Of a stretch of DNA of 64,000 bases, positions 37,446-49,149 are shown piece by piece. The notes beneath the pieces are model-generated. The model was not told where the DNA came from. It did no database searches and saw only the letters and a program-made list of their open reading frames with translations. The DNA comes from Chlamydia felis Fe/C-56. Its GTDB lineage: Bacteria; Chlamydiota; Chlamydiia; Chlamydiales; Chlamydiaceae. Every line of letters starts with the position of its first letter. The first letter of the stretch is position 1. The translations under genes and the position numbers were made by a program. The DNA lies in the NCBI RefSeq assembly GCF_000009945.1, contig NC_007899.1, forward strand, positions 124,001 to 188,000. Reading direction: 5' to 3'.

Positions 37446-38684
37446 GGCTACACATCTATTTAATCCTGGACCAGCAAAGTTTTGACCAACGATTTTTAGA
37501 TTATGCGGAATCGAAGGGAGTATCCGATTTTTCATTTCTAAGAACCCTACGCAATGTTGAGGTAGACCTTCTTCTGGGGAAAATAATGAAAACACATCGG
37601 GCTTTTTAGAAATTCCTAGATATTCAGAAATAGCGGCTAAAGAAAAAGCGTAGGCCTCTTCTTCATGCCAACGATTTTCTAATAATAACGATAAGACTGT
37701 TTTCCCAGGAAAATGCTCGGGGAAGACTCGGGAGTTATAGACAATACCAAGTAAAGGAGGCTCATCAGACAATAACATCCCATAACCTTTAGGAATGGAA
37801 GGATTATCTTTATCCCATCCTAAGGTTGCGCAGGAAAGATTCCAATACAAGGTTTTCTTCGCTAGGTGTTGTATTCCAGGAACATCAATGAGAGAGGGAA
37901 GTAGAGATACGGGGCCCGTGTATATGGCTAAGTCCCCAGAGAATGTGTCTTGCATGGTTGATACCACAACCTCAGAAGGGAAACAGTCTATCTTTGTAAC
38001 AGAGGAGGAAAACTTCCATGTTGCTGGAAGTTTTTTTACTAGAGTATCAATAAGAATCCCCAAGTTTGGACGCAGCGAAGCAAGATAAGGGGCATTTTTA
38101 ATTTTTTTCTTCGAAGAATCTTTTAGGTAACCACGTAGTATCGATCCTGTTGTAGCTTCATATTGAGAAAGGGTAGGGAAAGCCATATGTGCAGAAAGTA
38201 CATCGCTACGTCCTGCACGAATGGCCGTAACAATAGGATTTAACACGTTGTGAATAAGATTTGTGGTGCTATGACGCTGTAGAAAATCATACACTGAATT
38301 ATCTTTCGTATATCGAGAGGCAAAGAGATCTTTGATAATTGCAAAGGGCAAGCCTTCTTTTATTAGAGTCCATGGGGAGACTTTGCGGGTTTTTCCCTTG
38401 TAACGTATAAAACGCTTTTTTGCTGTTTTATCACTAGCTATGAGGAAATCGCTCAATCCTAGATCATGAATCAATTTCAGAGTATACTCTCCCTCACCCT
38501 GCACTAAAAAACCTTTGGGACCGAGATCTAAGTGAAAATCTTCTTGTAGATCTGTATAGATAAGCCCCCCAGGACGGTGTGCTTTATCTATGATTATAAG
38601 TTCGATACTAGGGAACTTTCTATGTAACCACCATGCTGTGGATAATCCTGAAATCCCTGCTCCTATGACAATGGCTTTTTTCAT
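37416..38684 (-). CDS. hemG: Protoporphyrinogen/coproporphyrinogen oxidase (HemG/HemY type)
   Basis: A 422-residue FAD enzyme of haem synthesis. The Rossmann motif IVIGAGISGLSTAWWLHRK is at the N-terminus, followed by AHRPGGL; the C-terminal FAD contact is in VGQNFAGPGLNRCVASA. This is the HemY-type oxidase despite the usual hemG label in Chlamydia. Last gene of alaS-mfd-hemE-hemN-hemG; the start overlaps hemN by ATGA. It converges on the TPR-like gene with a 30-base overlap. Confidence 0.92.
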   Translation of the reverse strand: MKKAIVIGAGISGLSTAWWLHRKFPSIELIIIDKAHRPGGLIYTDLQEDFHLDLGPKGFLVQGEGEYTLKLIHDLGLSDFLIASDKTAKKRFIRYKGKTRKVSPWTLIKEGLPFAIIKDLFASRYTKDNSVYDFLQRHSTTNLIHNVLNPIVTAIRAGRSDVLSAHMAFPTLSQYEATTGSILRGYLKDSSKKKIKNAPYLASLRPNLGILIDTLVKKLPATWKFSSSVTKIDCFPSEVVVSTMQDTFSGDLAIYTGPVSLLPSLIDVPGIQHLAKKTLYWNLSCATLGWDKDNPSIPKGYGMLLSDEPPLLGIVYNSRVFPEHFPGKTVLSLLLENRWHEEEAYAFSLAAISEYLGISKKPDVFSLFSPEEGLPQHCVGFLEMKNRILPSIPHNLKIVGQNFAGPGLNRCVASAYQTIATI

Positions 38685-40057
38685 ATGGATTTTGAAAACC
38701 TAGGACTTGAAGCAACAGTTTTTAGGAAATAAGCATCAAAAGCAGTGGCAATTACACGAACAAATAGCTCTCCTAAAGGGGTTATAGTCAGAAAAGAAGA
38801 GCTATTTTGAATCAATCCTGTCGTTGCCATACCGGCTAGTCTCTCTTGACTGTCGGAAAAATACTCATCGAAATGATAACCGAAAAGATGAGAAAACTCT
38901 TCTTTGGATACGACAAATGTACACATGAGCTTGTGAATCACCCATTTTCTTATTCTATCATCTTCTGAGAGGACCTTACTTTTAATAGTGGCTAGAGATC
39001 CTGAAAGGATTTTCGTATGGTAAGATTCAAGAGTTTTAGCATTTTGTAAATATATCCCACGAATAAAACTCGTTGAAGTCATTCCTAATCCGATAAGATC
39101 TTCTTCCGGAGGGAGAGAGTAGCCTTGGAAATTGCGAATAAGAGTTTTATTTTTAAAAGCGATGCTTAAAGGGTCTTCGGGTAGGGAAAAATGATCCAAG
39201 CCAATAGCCTGATATCCCGACTTTGTTAACATATGTCGTGCATGAGAATATATCGCGAATTTTTCCTCCATAGAGGGCAGATCACTGTCTTTCATTGCTT
39301 TTTGGTGCGGTTTTATCCATGGAACAGAAGCGAAGGAAAACAAGGCTAAACGATCGGGACGCATCTGTAAAATATCTACAATTGTTTGTGAAAATGTTTT
39401 CTTTGTTTGCTTAGGAAGTCCGTAAATCAAATCTATGTTTATACTCTCAAAACCTAGCTCTCGAAATTTTTCATAGGCATGTAGAGACTCTTCATAACTT
39501 TGACGCCGCCGCACAGCCTCTTGAACAGAAGCTTGGGTATCCTGTACTCCTAGGCTCACGCGATTAAATCCTAATGACTGAATAAACTCAGCTTTTTCAC
39601 TATCGTTCCTTAAAGAACGAGGATCAAATTCAATGGCGATTTCTTCAACTTCAGAAAGATCAAAACAACGATGGATATGGGAAAATAACTTTTCAAATAG
39701 CTTTCTAGATAATCGACTCGGTGTCCCCCCTCCAAAATGAATGCGGGATGTTTTTCGTTTTCCTCCCAAAAGGGTGTTCACAAGCTCCATTTCCTTAATA
39801 AGCGTAGAAATATAGTTTTCTACAATATCTTCGCGACGGTTAATAACTACGGAGCATCCACAGTACAGACACATGGTCTGACAGAAGGGAATATGAATAT
39901 ATAGAGATAAGGGACGATCGTCTGCTTGAAGGCGTTCAAAAGCGTGATACGCAGGAGCTGCATTGGACTCTTCCCATTCTAGAGCAGTGGGGTAGCTTGT
40001 ATATCTCGGTGCCGGTTGGTGAAGACCTTCTAAGAAGTTGAAATTGACGTTAAACAT
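38681..40057 (-). CDS. hemN: Oxygen-independent coproporphyrinogen III oxidase
   Basis: A 458-residue radical SAM enzyme that decarboxylates coproporphyrinogen III without oxygen. The 4Fe-4S site is C59-x3-C63-x2-C66 followed by GC, which matches true HemN rather than HemW. HFGGGTPS and RVSLGVQD are present, and the N-terminal RYTSYPTALEW is a HemN hallmark. It follows hemE with a 28-base overlap and precedes hemG with a 4-base overlap, so the three haem genes are translationally coupled. Confidence 0.95.
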   Translation of the reverse strand: MFNVNFNFLEGLHQPAPRYTSYPTALEWEESNAAPAYHAFERLQADDRPLSLYIHIPFCQTMCLYCGCSVVINRREDIVENYISTLIKEMELVNTLLGGKRKTSRIHFGGGTPSRLSRKLFEKLFSHIHRCFDLSEVEEIAIEFDPRSLRNDSEKAEFIQSLGFNRVSLGVQDTQASVQEAVRRRQSYEESLHAYEKFRELGFESINIDLIYGLPKQTKKTFSQTIVDILQMRPDRLALFSFASVPWIKPHQKAMKDSDLPSMEEKFAIYSHARHMLTKSGYQAIGLDHFSLPEDPLSIAFKNKTLIRNFQGYSLPPEEDLIGLGMTSTSFIRGIYLQNAKTLESYHTKILSGSLATIKSKVLSEDDRIRKWVIHKLMCTFVVSKEEFSHLFGYHFDEYFSDSQERLAGMATTGLIQNSSSFLTITPLGELFVRVIATAFDAYFLKTVASSPRFSKSI

Positions 40058-41031
40058 AGTACCGCAGCTTGAACGTTTTCTAATGGAGTTTCAGGAAGAA
40101 TGCCGTGTCCTGTATTGAAAATGTAATTTGGTTGATGTTTTAAAGAGGAGAGATACTTTTCAAGATAGCTTAGAAAGCGATCTTGAGGAAGTAGGAATAA
40201 TGCGGGATCGATGTTTCCTTGTAAAGATCCTGGATAGGGGACTGTTGTATAGATCTTATTAAGATTTACGTGGTAATCAGGATGTAGTGTATCAGCTCCA
40301 GTAGCATAGAGATCCAAACAATTTTCATCAAAACAACGACAAAATAAACTAACTGGAGCAGAGACGTGTTGTTTTAACTGAGAGATTAGCCGAGCATTCG
40401 GAGACGTTACATAATGAGAAAATAATGCAGAGGGTAAACGTAAGCTAGAAGATTCAAATAATTGAATTGCCGAAGCTCCAGCATGTATTTGTTCCTTAAG
40501 ATAAATAATTGTTCCTTCGATTAATTTGTTAAGCAGGGCGTCAAATTTCTCAGGATGCTGGTAAAGAAAAGCCATGGTTTTGGGAAAATCTTTGGAGGCT
40601 CCACCGTCTAAAAGATAACTGGCCATGGTGAAGGGAGAAGCGGCAAAAGCAATTAAAGGAACAGACAAACGCTTTACAAGATTTCTAATAGATTCAAGAA
40701 GGTAGGAAAACGTATCTTGAGGATCTTTGGTGAAGCGTAATTCTTCCTGAGGAGAAAAAGATATTTTAGGCCCGGGAGCAAAGTCATAAGGGATATCAAA
40801 CCCGTCTAATAGTGAAAGAATATCTGCAAATAAAATAGCAGCATCTACTTTTAATAAACTCGGCCCTAAAAGAGTCGCTTCTGTGATAGCTTCTGTATTG
40901 TGGAAAAAGGCTTTTAATGTTTGAGACCCCTTGAGTTCTCTATATTGAGGCATATATCTCCCAACCTGCCGTAAAAACCATACGGGAGGGCGTTGGGCTT
41001 CTGGTTTTATAATGTCGTAAAATCCCGACAT
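40030..41031 (-). CDS. hemE: Uroporphyrinogen decarboxylase
   Basis: A 333-residue enzyme that makes coproporphyrinogen III. The N-terminal signature RPPVWFLRQVGRYMPQYREL carries the active-site arginines; ILFADILSLLDG holds the catalytic aspartate. The C-terminal FNTGHGILPETP is also conserved. It is nine bases downstream of mfd, with GGAAG before the ATG. Its product is passed to HemN, encoded next in the operon. Confidence 0.96.
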   Translation of the reverse strand: MSGFYDIIKPEAQRPPVWFLRQVGRYMPQYRELKGSQTLKAFFHNTEAITEATLLGPSLLKVDAAILFADILSLLDGFDIPYDFAPGPKISFSPQEELRFTKDPQDTFSYLLESIRNLVKRLSVPLIAFAASPFTMASYLLDGGASKDFPKTMAFLYQHPEKFDALLNKLIEGTIIYLKEQIHAGASAIQLFESSSLRLPSALFSHYVTSPNARLISQLKQHVSAPVSLFCRCFDENCLDLYATGADTLHPDYHVNLNKIYTTVPYPGSLQGNIDPALFLLPQDRFLSYLEKYLSSLKHQPNYIFNTGHGILPETPLENVQAAVLCLTSISTS

Positions 41032-41040
41032 GACGCTTCC

Positions 41041-44000
41041 TTAACAAGGGGTATTTAGAGGAAAAGCTTTCTCTATAGATTCTAAAACTTCTGATACTAG
41101 CAGTTCTGGAGTTGGAGATAAAGAATAGGGTAATGTTTTCTTTATTTGCTCCGTTTTTCCATGATTTTGTTGGATATACAAAGCGTTGCCCGTGCCTTTA
41201 ATACTAGAAATATTGTGCTTTAGAGCAAACAGACGTAATTGAGCTAAGGCGAATAACCATAATACCTCATCAGGAAGGGGACCAAAGCGATCGCGCATTT
41301 CCTCTTTTATAAGATCAAGTTGTTCCGCATCTTCAGCACCTCCTATTTTCTGATAGAATTCTATACGCATAGATGCCAAGTCAATATAAGTATCAGGAAT
41401 CCGAGACTTGTAAGGGAATTCTATCTTGACATCATCATTGAATAGCGCCGGAGAGGTATTGTTTTTCAAAGCTGCGACAGTTTTTTTCAATAGTTTACAA
41501 TAGAGATTGAATCCTATGGCACTTATATGCCCCGATTGATCAGTCCCCAAGATATTCCCAGCTCCGCGAATCTCTAAATCATGGAGAGCAATTTTCATTC
41601 CCCCGCCGTATTCTTGTTTATTCAACGCTTCTAAACGTTTTGCTGCAGGTACGGATAACCTATCTAAATGGGGAACTAGGAAATAACAGTAGGCTTTTCT
41701 ATTCCATCTACCTACTCTACCTTTCATCTGATAAAGATCTGCCATGCCGAATTTGTCCGCCTGGTCTACCAAAATAGTGTTGGCATTGGGAATATCAATA
41801 CCATTTTCTATGAGCGCTGTTGCTACAAGCACATTGATTTCTTGATCTTTAAACTTTTGGAAAATAGAAGCTAATTCATCTGAAGACATCTGCCCATGGG
41901 CAACAGCAATACGTGCTTCAGGAACTAACGTGCGTATTGTATTCCCTAATCTGAAAATACTCTCAATACGGTTATGAATAACGTAAGCTTGACCACCACG
42001 AAGTAATTCATGACGTAGAGCAGCTGACAGTGTCTCATCGTTATGCTCTAAAATAAATGTAGAGACAGGAAGTCGATCTAACGGTGGCATGGTGATTAAA
42101 GAGAGATCCCTAGCCCCGGATAAAGACATGTATAATGTTCTAGGAATGGGCGTTGCTGATACCGTAAGGCAATCTACCATAGGATAGCGCTCTTTGAGGA
42201 AGTCTTTAACTTTAACACCAAAACGTTGTTCCTCATCAATAATCAGTAAGCCAGGATTTTTGAATTCTAGGTTTTTGTTTATTAACTTGTGCGTGCCAAT
42301 TAAAATATCAACATCGCCCTTAGCAGTATCTTCGAAGATTTTTTTCTTTGCTTTTCCTTCAGAAAATCGTGAAAGAACAGCGATTTTGATAGGTAATCCT
42401 GCCATGCGCTGAGAGAAAGTCTCGTAATGTTGATTAGCTAGAATGGTCGTAGGAACCATAACGATAACTTGTCGATGACCATCACAAACAGCTTTTACAG
42501 CAGCTCGCATAATAACTTCTGTTTTCCCAAATCCCGCATCTCCACAAATTAAACGATCCATGAGCTTATCAGACATCATGTCAGAGTAAATTTGTTCAAT
42601 AGCTTTTAATTGATCGGGAGTTTCTTCATAGGGAAATCTTTCTGCAAATTTCATTACTTCCTCACCATGGGGAGGATAAATAAAAGAAGGAGCTGTAGAA
42701 CGCTGAGCTTCGAGCTGAAGCAGCTTTTCAGCGTATAATACGAGAGACTTTTCAGAGAGATCTCGAGATCTTTTCCATTTAGAGCCATTAAGATTATGAA
42801 GATCAGGAGTTTTTTCAGAAGTCCCTACGTAACGAGAAATTAGATAAGCTTGATCTGAAGGAACATAAAGTCTTGCTTTGTCAGCATATTCAAGGACTAG
42901 GTAATCGGTTTCTATATTTAAATGGTTGGGTTTTTTTTCCATTCCGATAAACTTCCCGATCCCATTGTGAAGATGCACAACAGTCTCCCCAGGAATAGGG
43001 ACAAAAACTTCCTCAGTAGTTACAGAAAAATAATTTCTCTGTTTTTGTCTTCTCAGTATCTTTGTAGAAGTAAATTCTGAAAGGGAAATAGCTGCAAACC
43101 TTTCTTTAACAAGAGCAAAGCTAGAGGAGAGATTCCCAGATTTTTCGTAAATGTGTATGGAGTTTTCCTCTAGAGTTTCTATTAAGGCTCGAGCCTCTTT
43201 CAAAGACTTGGATTTCGTATTATAGACCGCAATGTTAAGCGGTTCTTTATTAGGAATATATTCCTGAAGTTTTTGTAGAAAACCCAGAGGGGGGTTTTCA
43301 TGCTTATCGATAGTTTCATTAGGATAAACAAAGGGGGCAACGAGGCGTGAAGCTTTAACATCACGATGAAAAACTTCGATATTTACTTCATTGTTCTTAA
43401 CAGTGTGGGCATTAGGGAAGTTCTTTTCTTCAAAGAAAATCGTCGGAGATTGCAATGCGCGTTCACAAAGATATTGAATAGGTAAAAAGCGGTTGGGCAA
43501 GGAGGATAATGTTCCTGAAATCTCAGAAAAATCATCTTCTAACCTAGCTAAATTATCAAAGATAAACGCCGGAGGGGTATGGAAGTAATCTAACAGGCAA
43601 TGCGAAAGAACTTCTTTCCCAGAGTCTTTTGTCGCAGGAGATATTGAAAGTTTAGAAACCTTTCCTGTTGAGAGTTGGTCTGAGGGGTTGAAAGGACGAA
43701 TGGAGATTATTTTTTCTCCCCAGAACTCTATTCGGAAGGGTTCTTGAGAAGATAGAGGAAAGATGTCAATAATTCCTCCTCGATAAGCAAACTCGCCTTT
43801 ATCTCTTGCGAGAGTTTCATGGCGATAGCCTAAGTTTTTACATAGATCGATCATCATATCAGGATCTAGCAGATCCCCAACTTGGATATCTAAATGTTGA
43901 TGAACCGTGTCTTTCGGAGAGCGGGTTTTTTCTAGTAAAGCTTTTAATGTTGTTACGCAAAATACAGGGGATTTCTTCTCACATAATTCATACAGAATCT

Positions 44001-44295
44001 TGTCACGTTTCCCCACAGCATCGATATTGACCAATTTGGGAGACAAGTCAATTTCTGACGAGGGGAACTCCAGAGGAGGAAATCCTAAAAAGGAAGAGAG
44101 ATCTTCTAGTAAATCGTCAATACAAGAGCGAGTGGTGATCATTATCACAGATTTTTTTCTCTCGTGGAAAAACTTGGCAGCTAAAAACCCACGAGCTCCG
44201 GGACGGATGTTTTCTATGAGTAATGGAGTAGAGGTGTTAATTATTTCAAAAAGACTAGATAGATTTAATTTAACTGGGTCGAAATCCATTGCCAT
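41041..44295 (-). CDS. mfd: Transcription-repair coupling factor Mfd
   Basis: A 1084-residue SF2 translocase that removes RNA polymerase stalled at DNA lesions and recruits UvrA. An N-terminal UvrB-like region (about 1-350), a polymerase-interacting domain ([11 protein letters not shown]), a helicase core with Walker [10 protein letters not shown] and DEEQRFGV, the TRG-like C-terminal motor part and a final D7 domain are all present; the length is slightly below the E. coli 1148. The start overlaps the alaS end by 31 bases and has no ribosome binding site, so it relies on coupling. A second ATG is at 44287-44289. Confidence 0.95.
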
Positions 44296-46892
44296 AAAGT
44301 ATTATTTAATGCGTCCGTTTGGGGAAGACTATCGGCACTACCTTGAGCGAAGATATCTTTTCCTCCCCAACGACCTCCACAGGGTGCGAGTAATATTTTT
44401 AAAAGATCTTTAGCTTGTAATCCTTGTTTAATAAGATCGTCTGAAATCCTAGAAAAAATGATGTATTTCCCATTTTTCTGAGTCGTCCATAGAGAAATTA
44501 AACGCGATGGTATTTTTTGATGTAAGCAATTAGCGTACTGTTGTAAGCGATGACTCTCTGATTCAGGTAAGTGATGGATCAAAAAGGAAACATCGTTCAC
44601 TTGTTGACAGTGATCAATAAGCTTGTCTAATAGAGAATGGATAAGTTTCGTCTCTAGTTCAGAGATTTGTTTTGCTTGCTCTTTTTTCTCTTCTAGAATG
44701 TTTTGTAATTTATGCAGAATTTGATCTCGAGGAGATTGTAAAATTAGAGCAATTTCATTGAGATCTTCATTATCCTGATGAGCTAAGATTTCAGCTTCCT
44801 TTCCTGTTACAGCTTCTATACGACGTATGCCTGTAGCTACAGCGTGCTCTTTAAGAATGCGGAAATATCCGAGATCCCCAGTAAATTCTGCATGAGTTCC
44901 TCCACAGAGCTCATGAGAAAATCCCGCAGAAACAACTCGCACGACATCGCTATACTTATCTCCGAAAAATTGCTTTATCTCCTTCGAGTTCACAACATCA
45001 GAATATAGTGTGTTACGGGTCTCTACTTGATGATTTTCTCGGATCTTTTCATTAACCAAAAGTTCAATAGAAGCTAGATCTTCGGGAGAAATCGCTTTTG
45101 GATGAGTGAAGTCTAAACGAATTTTCGAATCATCAACATAAGAACCTGCTTGGCGAATATGATCCCCAAGAGTCATTTCTAAAGCTTTATGTAAAAGGTG
45201 GCAGCCTGTGTGGTTGTTGCTGATTCTTTTTCTGCGTATGCAGTTTACTTGCGTAGTTACTGCTTGGGCTTGGGAAAGTTGTCCTTGGGAAACTTCCCCG
45301 TGATGAATAACAATTCCAGCTTTTGGAGATGTTGTATGGCTAACTACAAATGTTCCATCCGAACAGAATATCTCGCCAGAATCTCCAATTTGACCGCCTT
45401 TTTCGGCATAGAAAGGAGTGGATTTTAAGATTAAAGCACCCTTTTCTTTTTCTTGAAGAGAAGATACCTGCTTACCCTCACTAACTATTGCTTCAATAAA
45501 CGTATCGCAAGATAGATCGTTGTAACCAATGAATTCCGAATTTTCCCCTAAAGATAACGAATCATAAATCGCATCTGTAGCATTTTGAGATTTTGCAATA
45601 TTTTTTCTAGATCGTTCCTTAGCTTCTTTCTCTAATTGATAAAAAGTCTCCAAATCTACAGAGAAATTGTAATCTTTAGCTAATAAAGCAATTTCATCGA
45701 GAGGCAGTCCATAAGTGTCTTTTAACTTGAAGGCATCTTCTCCAGAGATAAGAGACGAGGTGGATGATGATTTAAGAACTTGTTGGAGCAAGTTTCCCCC
45801 ACGATGAAGTGATTTGAAATAATTTTCCTCTTCCGTAGTCATCACTTCTTGAATTTGAGATAGGGATAAGCGTAATTCTGGGTAAGCTTCTCCCATAGAA
45901 TCAACTAAAGAAGGAACAATTTCTGCTAGGAAGGGTTTAGTAAATCCTAAACGTTTTCCGTAGTTTACAGATCGTCGTAAAATCTTTCGCAAAACATAAC
46001 CGCGTTCCGTATTCCCAGGAAGCAAACCATCAGCTATAGCAAAAGATAAGGATCGCGTATGGTCTGCAATAACTCTAAAAGCAGCGCCTAAAGCTTCATC
46101 TTCGTGATATTTTTTCCCTGATAGCTCTTCTGTTTTTGAGATAAGCAAACGCAAAACATCAGCCTCAAAAACAGTGTTCGTTCCAGAAATAATAGAAACT
46201 AAACGTTCTAAACCGGCTCCTGTATCCACATGTTTGCTGGGTAGAGATAATAAGGAACCATCTGCTGTACGATTGAACTCCATAAAGACAAGGTTCCAAT
46301 ATTCTAAAAAGCGTTCGCCATCAGTATCCTCTAAAGGAGAAGTCGCTTTACCAAAGTTTGCTCCGCGATCGAAAAGAAGCTCAGAGCAATATCCGCAAGG
46401 ACCTGTTTCCGCCATGCTCCAGAAATTGTCTTTGTCTGTTAATCGGAAAATGCGCTCACTAGGAAGATGTTGTTCCCAAAGAGCAAAAGCTTCGTCGTCT
46501 TTTTCATGAACTGTTGCATAGATAAGATTGGGATCAAAATTAAAAACTGACAGGGAAACTTCCCAGGCAAAAGCAATCGCTTGTTTTTTAAAATAATCGC
46601 CGAAAGAAAAGTTTCCTAACATTTCAAAGAAAGTAAGATGTCGCGATGTATGTCCAACATTATCGAGATCATTATGTTTCCCCCCAGCACGAATACACTT
46701 TTGAGAAGTCGTGGCTCGCGAATAACTCACAGTCTCCTTATTTAAAAAAATATCCTTAAATTGATTCATTCCTGCGTTGGTAAAAAGAATGGAAGGATCA
46801 TTGTGGGGAAAAATAGGGGAGGAAGGAACAATAGCGTGGTGGCGATTAGCGTAAAATTTTAAAAAATTAGATCGAAGAGTGTTACTTAACAT
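44265..46892 (-). CDS. alaS: Alanyl-tRNA synthetase
   Basis: An 875-residue class II synthetase with editing domain. The aminoacylation core begins [20 protein letters not shown], with the usual motifs VFMEFNRT and DTGAGLERL. The editing domain has HTGCHLLH and the zinc residues in [11 protein letters not shown]. The C-terminal C-Ala domain is present though short. First gene of alaS-mfd-hemE-hemN-hemG. Upstream minus-strand DNA has a TATAAT-like hexamer near 46935 without a convincing -35. Confidence 0.97.
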
Positions 46893-47079
46893 AAGGGATG
46901 TCTTTGCGACGTCAAAAATATTGAACTTGGCGTAATTATATGGGAGAGATTCATTTTAGTCTCTAATACTATCCTAAGAAAGAATCTTTTTATTCTTACT
47001 ATAATGCTCTATACAGTTGGGGAGCTCTTGAAGAAATAAACATATAGGCATGGTGAAATCTTATATGCATTGAGTAATC

Positions 47080-47108
47080 TTGCTTTTTGGTAAAGCATGT
47101 CCTATAAT
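47080..47108 (+). promoter_or_regulatory. Promoter of the transketolase gene
   Basis: TTGCTT (47080-47085), 17 bases, TATAAT (47103-47108): consensus -10 with ideal spacing, 43 bases before the transketolase ATG. The strongest housekeeping-type promoter I see in the window. Confidence 0.7.
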
Positions 47109-47151
47109 TTTGATCTTTGTATTCTTTATGAAGCGCTTTTAGGTCTGGCAA

Positions 47152-49149
47152 ATGGTGAACAGAGAAGTAGATGTAGATATCTTAGAAAAGATCTCAGGAA
47201 CTCTTAAACAGTTGAGTATAGAGATCATTCAAAAAGCTGGTTCTGGTCATCCTGGATTGCCTTTAGGGTGCGCAGAACTTGCGGCTTATTTGTATAGTTA
47301 TGTTTTGAAACACAATCCTAAAGATCCTTTGTGGATTGCTAGAGATCGTTTCGTTTTGTCTGCAGGACACGGTTCGGCTTTGCTGTATTCATGTCTGCAT
47401 CTTGCTGGATACGACGTCTCTTTGGAAGATCTTCAGCAATTTCGTCAGTTACATTCACGTACTCCTGGTCATCCGGAATTTGGAGAGACTGAGGGAGTTG
47501 AAGCGACTACAGGCCCTCTAGGTCAGGGGCTGGGCAATGCAGTGGGTATGGCCCTGTCTATGAAGATGCTTGGAGTTCGTTTCAATCGACCAGATCATGA
47601 AATTTTTAATAGCAAAGTATACTGTTTGGCTGGTGACGGATGCATGATGGAAGGCGTTAGCCATGAAGTTTGTAGTCTGGCTGGGACTTTAGAATTAGAT
47701 AATCTTGTAGTTATATATGATTACAATCATATTGTATTAGATGGCTTCCTGGGAGAGGTTTGTTTAGAAGATGTTAAAAAGCGTTTTGAGGCTTATGGCT
47801 GGGAAGTGTATGAAATCGATGGGTATGATTTCTCTGCTATTCATGAAACATTTGTAAACATTAAACAACACCAGAAACGTCCGGCATTAATTGTTGCGCA
47901 TACAATTATAGGCCACGGTTCTCCTAAAGAAGGTAGCCATAAAGCTCATGGTTCTCCCTTAGGGGAAGCCGGAGTAGAACAAACAAAACATTTCTGGCGT
48001 CTGCCTGAGGAGAAATTTTTCATTTCTCCTGTAGTAAAGTCTTTCTTCTCCAATAAATTACAAGAAGATCGTAAGATTCAGGAAGAATGGCAAGACGATT
48101 TTCGTGTTTGGTCACGTCAGTTTCCTGAATTACATAAAGAATTTCTTTCATTGAAGGCTCCAATATCCTCAGAAACATTAGAGACGATATTTGAGAATAT
48201 AGAAATGCCGGAGGTTATAGCAGGACGTGCTGCATCTAACAAAATAATTCAAGATTTAGCTAAACATATCCCTTCGCTTGTAGGAGGGTCGGCAGATTTA
48301 TCTAGTTCCGATGGGACTTGGATATCAGACGCTAAGGATATTAATAGCCACGATTTTTCTGGTAGAAATATTAAATACGGCGTGCGGGAATTTGGTATGG
48401 GGACCGTTATGAATGGTCTTGCTTACTCTCAAGTATTCCGACCTTTTGGAGGCACATTCTTGGTGTTTTCTGATTATCTAAGAAATGCCATCCGTTTAGC
48501 AGCATTGGCTAAGTTGCCTGTCATTTACCAATTTACGCACGATTCTATTTTTGTTGGTGAGGATGGCCCTACACACCAACCTATTGAGCAAATCATGTCG
48601 TTAAGAGCTATTCCAGGTTTACAAGTTATCCGCCCCGGAGATGCTAATGAAGTGAAGGGAGCTTGGCATGCGGCGTTACGTTATCCCGGTCCAACAGCAT
48701 TGATTCTGTCTCGACAAAATTTACCCACGCTGTCACAAACCAATAGACCGTTTAAAGAAGGTGTGGGACGTGGAGCCTATATTGTTTTAAAGGAAGCTCA
48801 AGGGAAGATAGATTATACCTTATTTGCTACAGGATCGGAATTGCACTTAGCTTTGGCTGTTGCGCAAGAGTTGATCTACTTAGATAAAAAAGTGCGTGTA
48901 GTTTCCTTCCCGTGCTGGGAATTGTTCGAACAACAAGATTTCGAATATCGAGAAAGTGTTGTCGGCGGTGACTTAGGTTTGCGAGTATCTATAGAAGCGG
49001 GGTCTGCTTTGGGGTGGTATAAATATATAGGTTCCAACGGTTTGGCCATTGCTATGGATAGGTTTGGTTACTCGGGAGCTCCCGCTGATGTTGCAGAAGC
49101 TTGTGGGTTCACCGCAGATTGCATTTTACAGAGAATACTTTCTCAGTAG
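47152..49149 (+). CDS. tkt: Transketolase
   Basis: A 665-residue thiamine-diphosphate enzyme of the non-oxidative pentose phosphate pathway. Motifs: SAGHGSALLYS, the ThDP motif GDGCMMEGVSHE, and FVGEDGPTHQPIEQ. The first ATG has AGG eight bases upstream. Its 3' end overlaps the convergent amn by seven bases. It links glycolytic intermediates with pentose phosphates for nucleotide and cell-wall synthesis. Confidence 0.97.
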   Translation: MVNREVDVDILEKISGTLKQLSIEIIQKAGSGHPGLPLGCAELAAYLYSYVLKHNPKDPLWIARDRFVLSAGHGSALLYSCLHLAGYDVSLEDLQQFRQLHSRTPGHPEFGETEGVEATTGPLGQGLGNAVGMALSMKMLGVRFNRPDHEIFNSKVYCLAGDGCMMEGVSHEVCSLAGTLELDNLVVIYDYNHIVLDGFLGEVCLEDVKKRFEAYGWEVYEIDGYDFSAIHETFVNIKQHQKRPALIVAHTIIGHGSPKEGSHKAHGSPLGEAGVEQTKHFWRLPEEKFFISPVVKSFFSNKLQEDRKIQEEWQDDFRVWSRQFPELHKEFLSLKAPISSETLETIFENIEMPEVIAGRAASNKIIQDLAKHIPSLVGGSADLSSSDGTWISDAKDINSHDFSGRNIKYGVREFGMGTVMNGLAYSQVFRPFGGTFLVFSDYLRNAIRLAALAKLPVIYQFTHDSIFVGEDGPTHQPIEQIMSLRAIPGLQVIRPGDANEVKGAWHAALRYPGPTALILSRQNLPTLSQTNRPFKEGVGRGAYIVLKEAQGKIDYTLFATGSELHLALAVAQELIYLDKKVRVVSFPCWELFEQQDFEYRESVVGGDLGLRVSIEAGSALGWYKYIGSNGLAIAMDRFGYSGAPADVAEACGFTADCILQRILSQ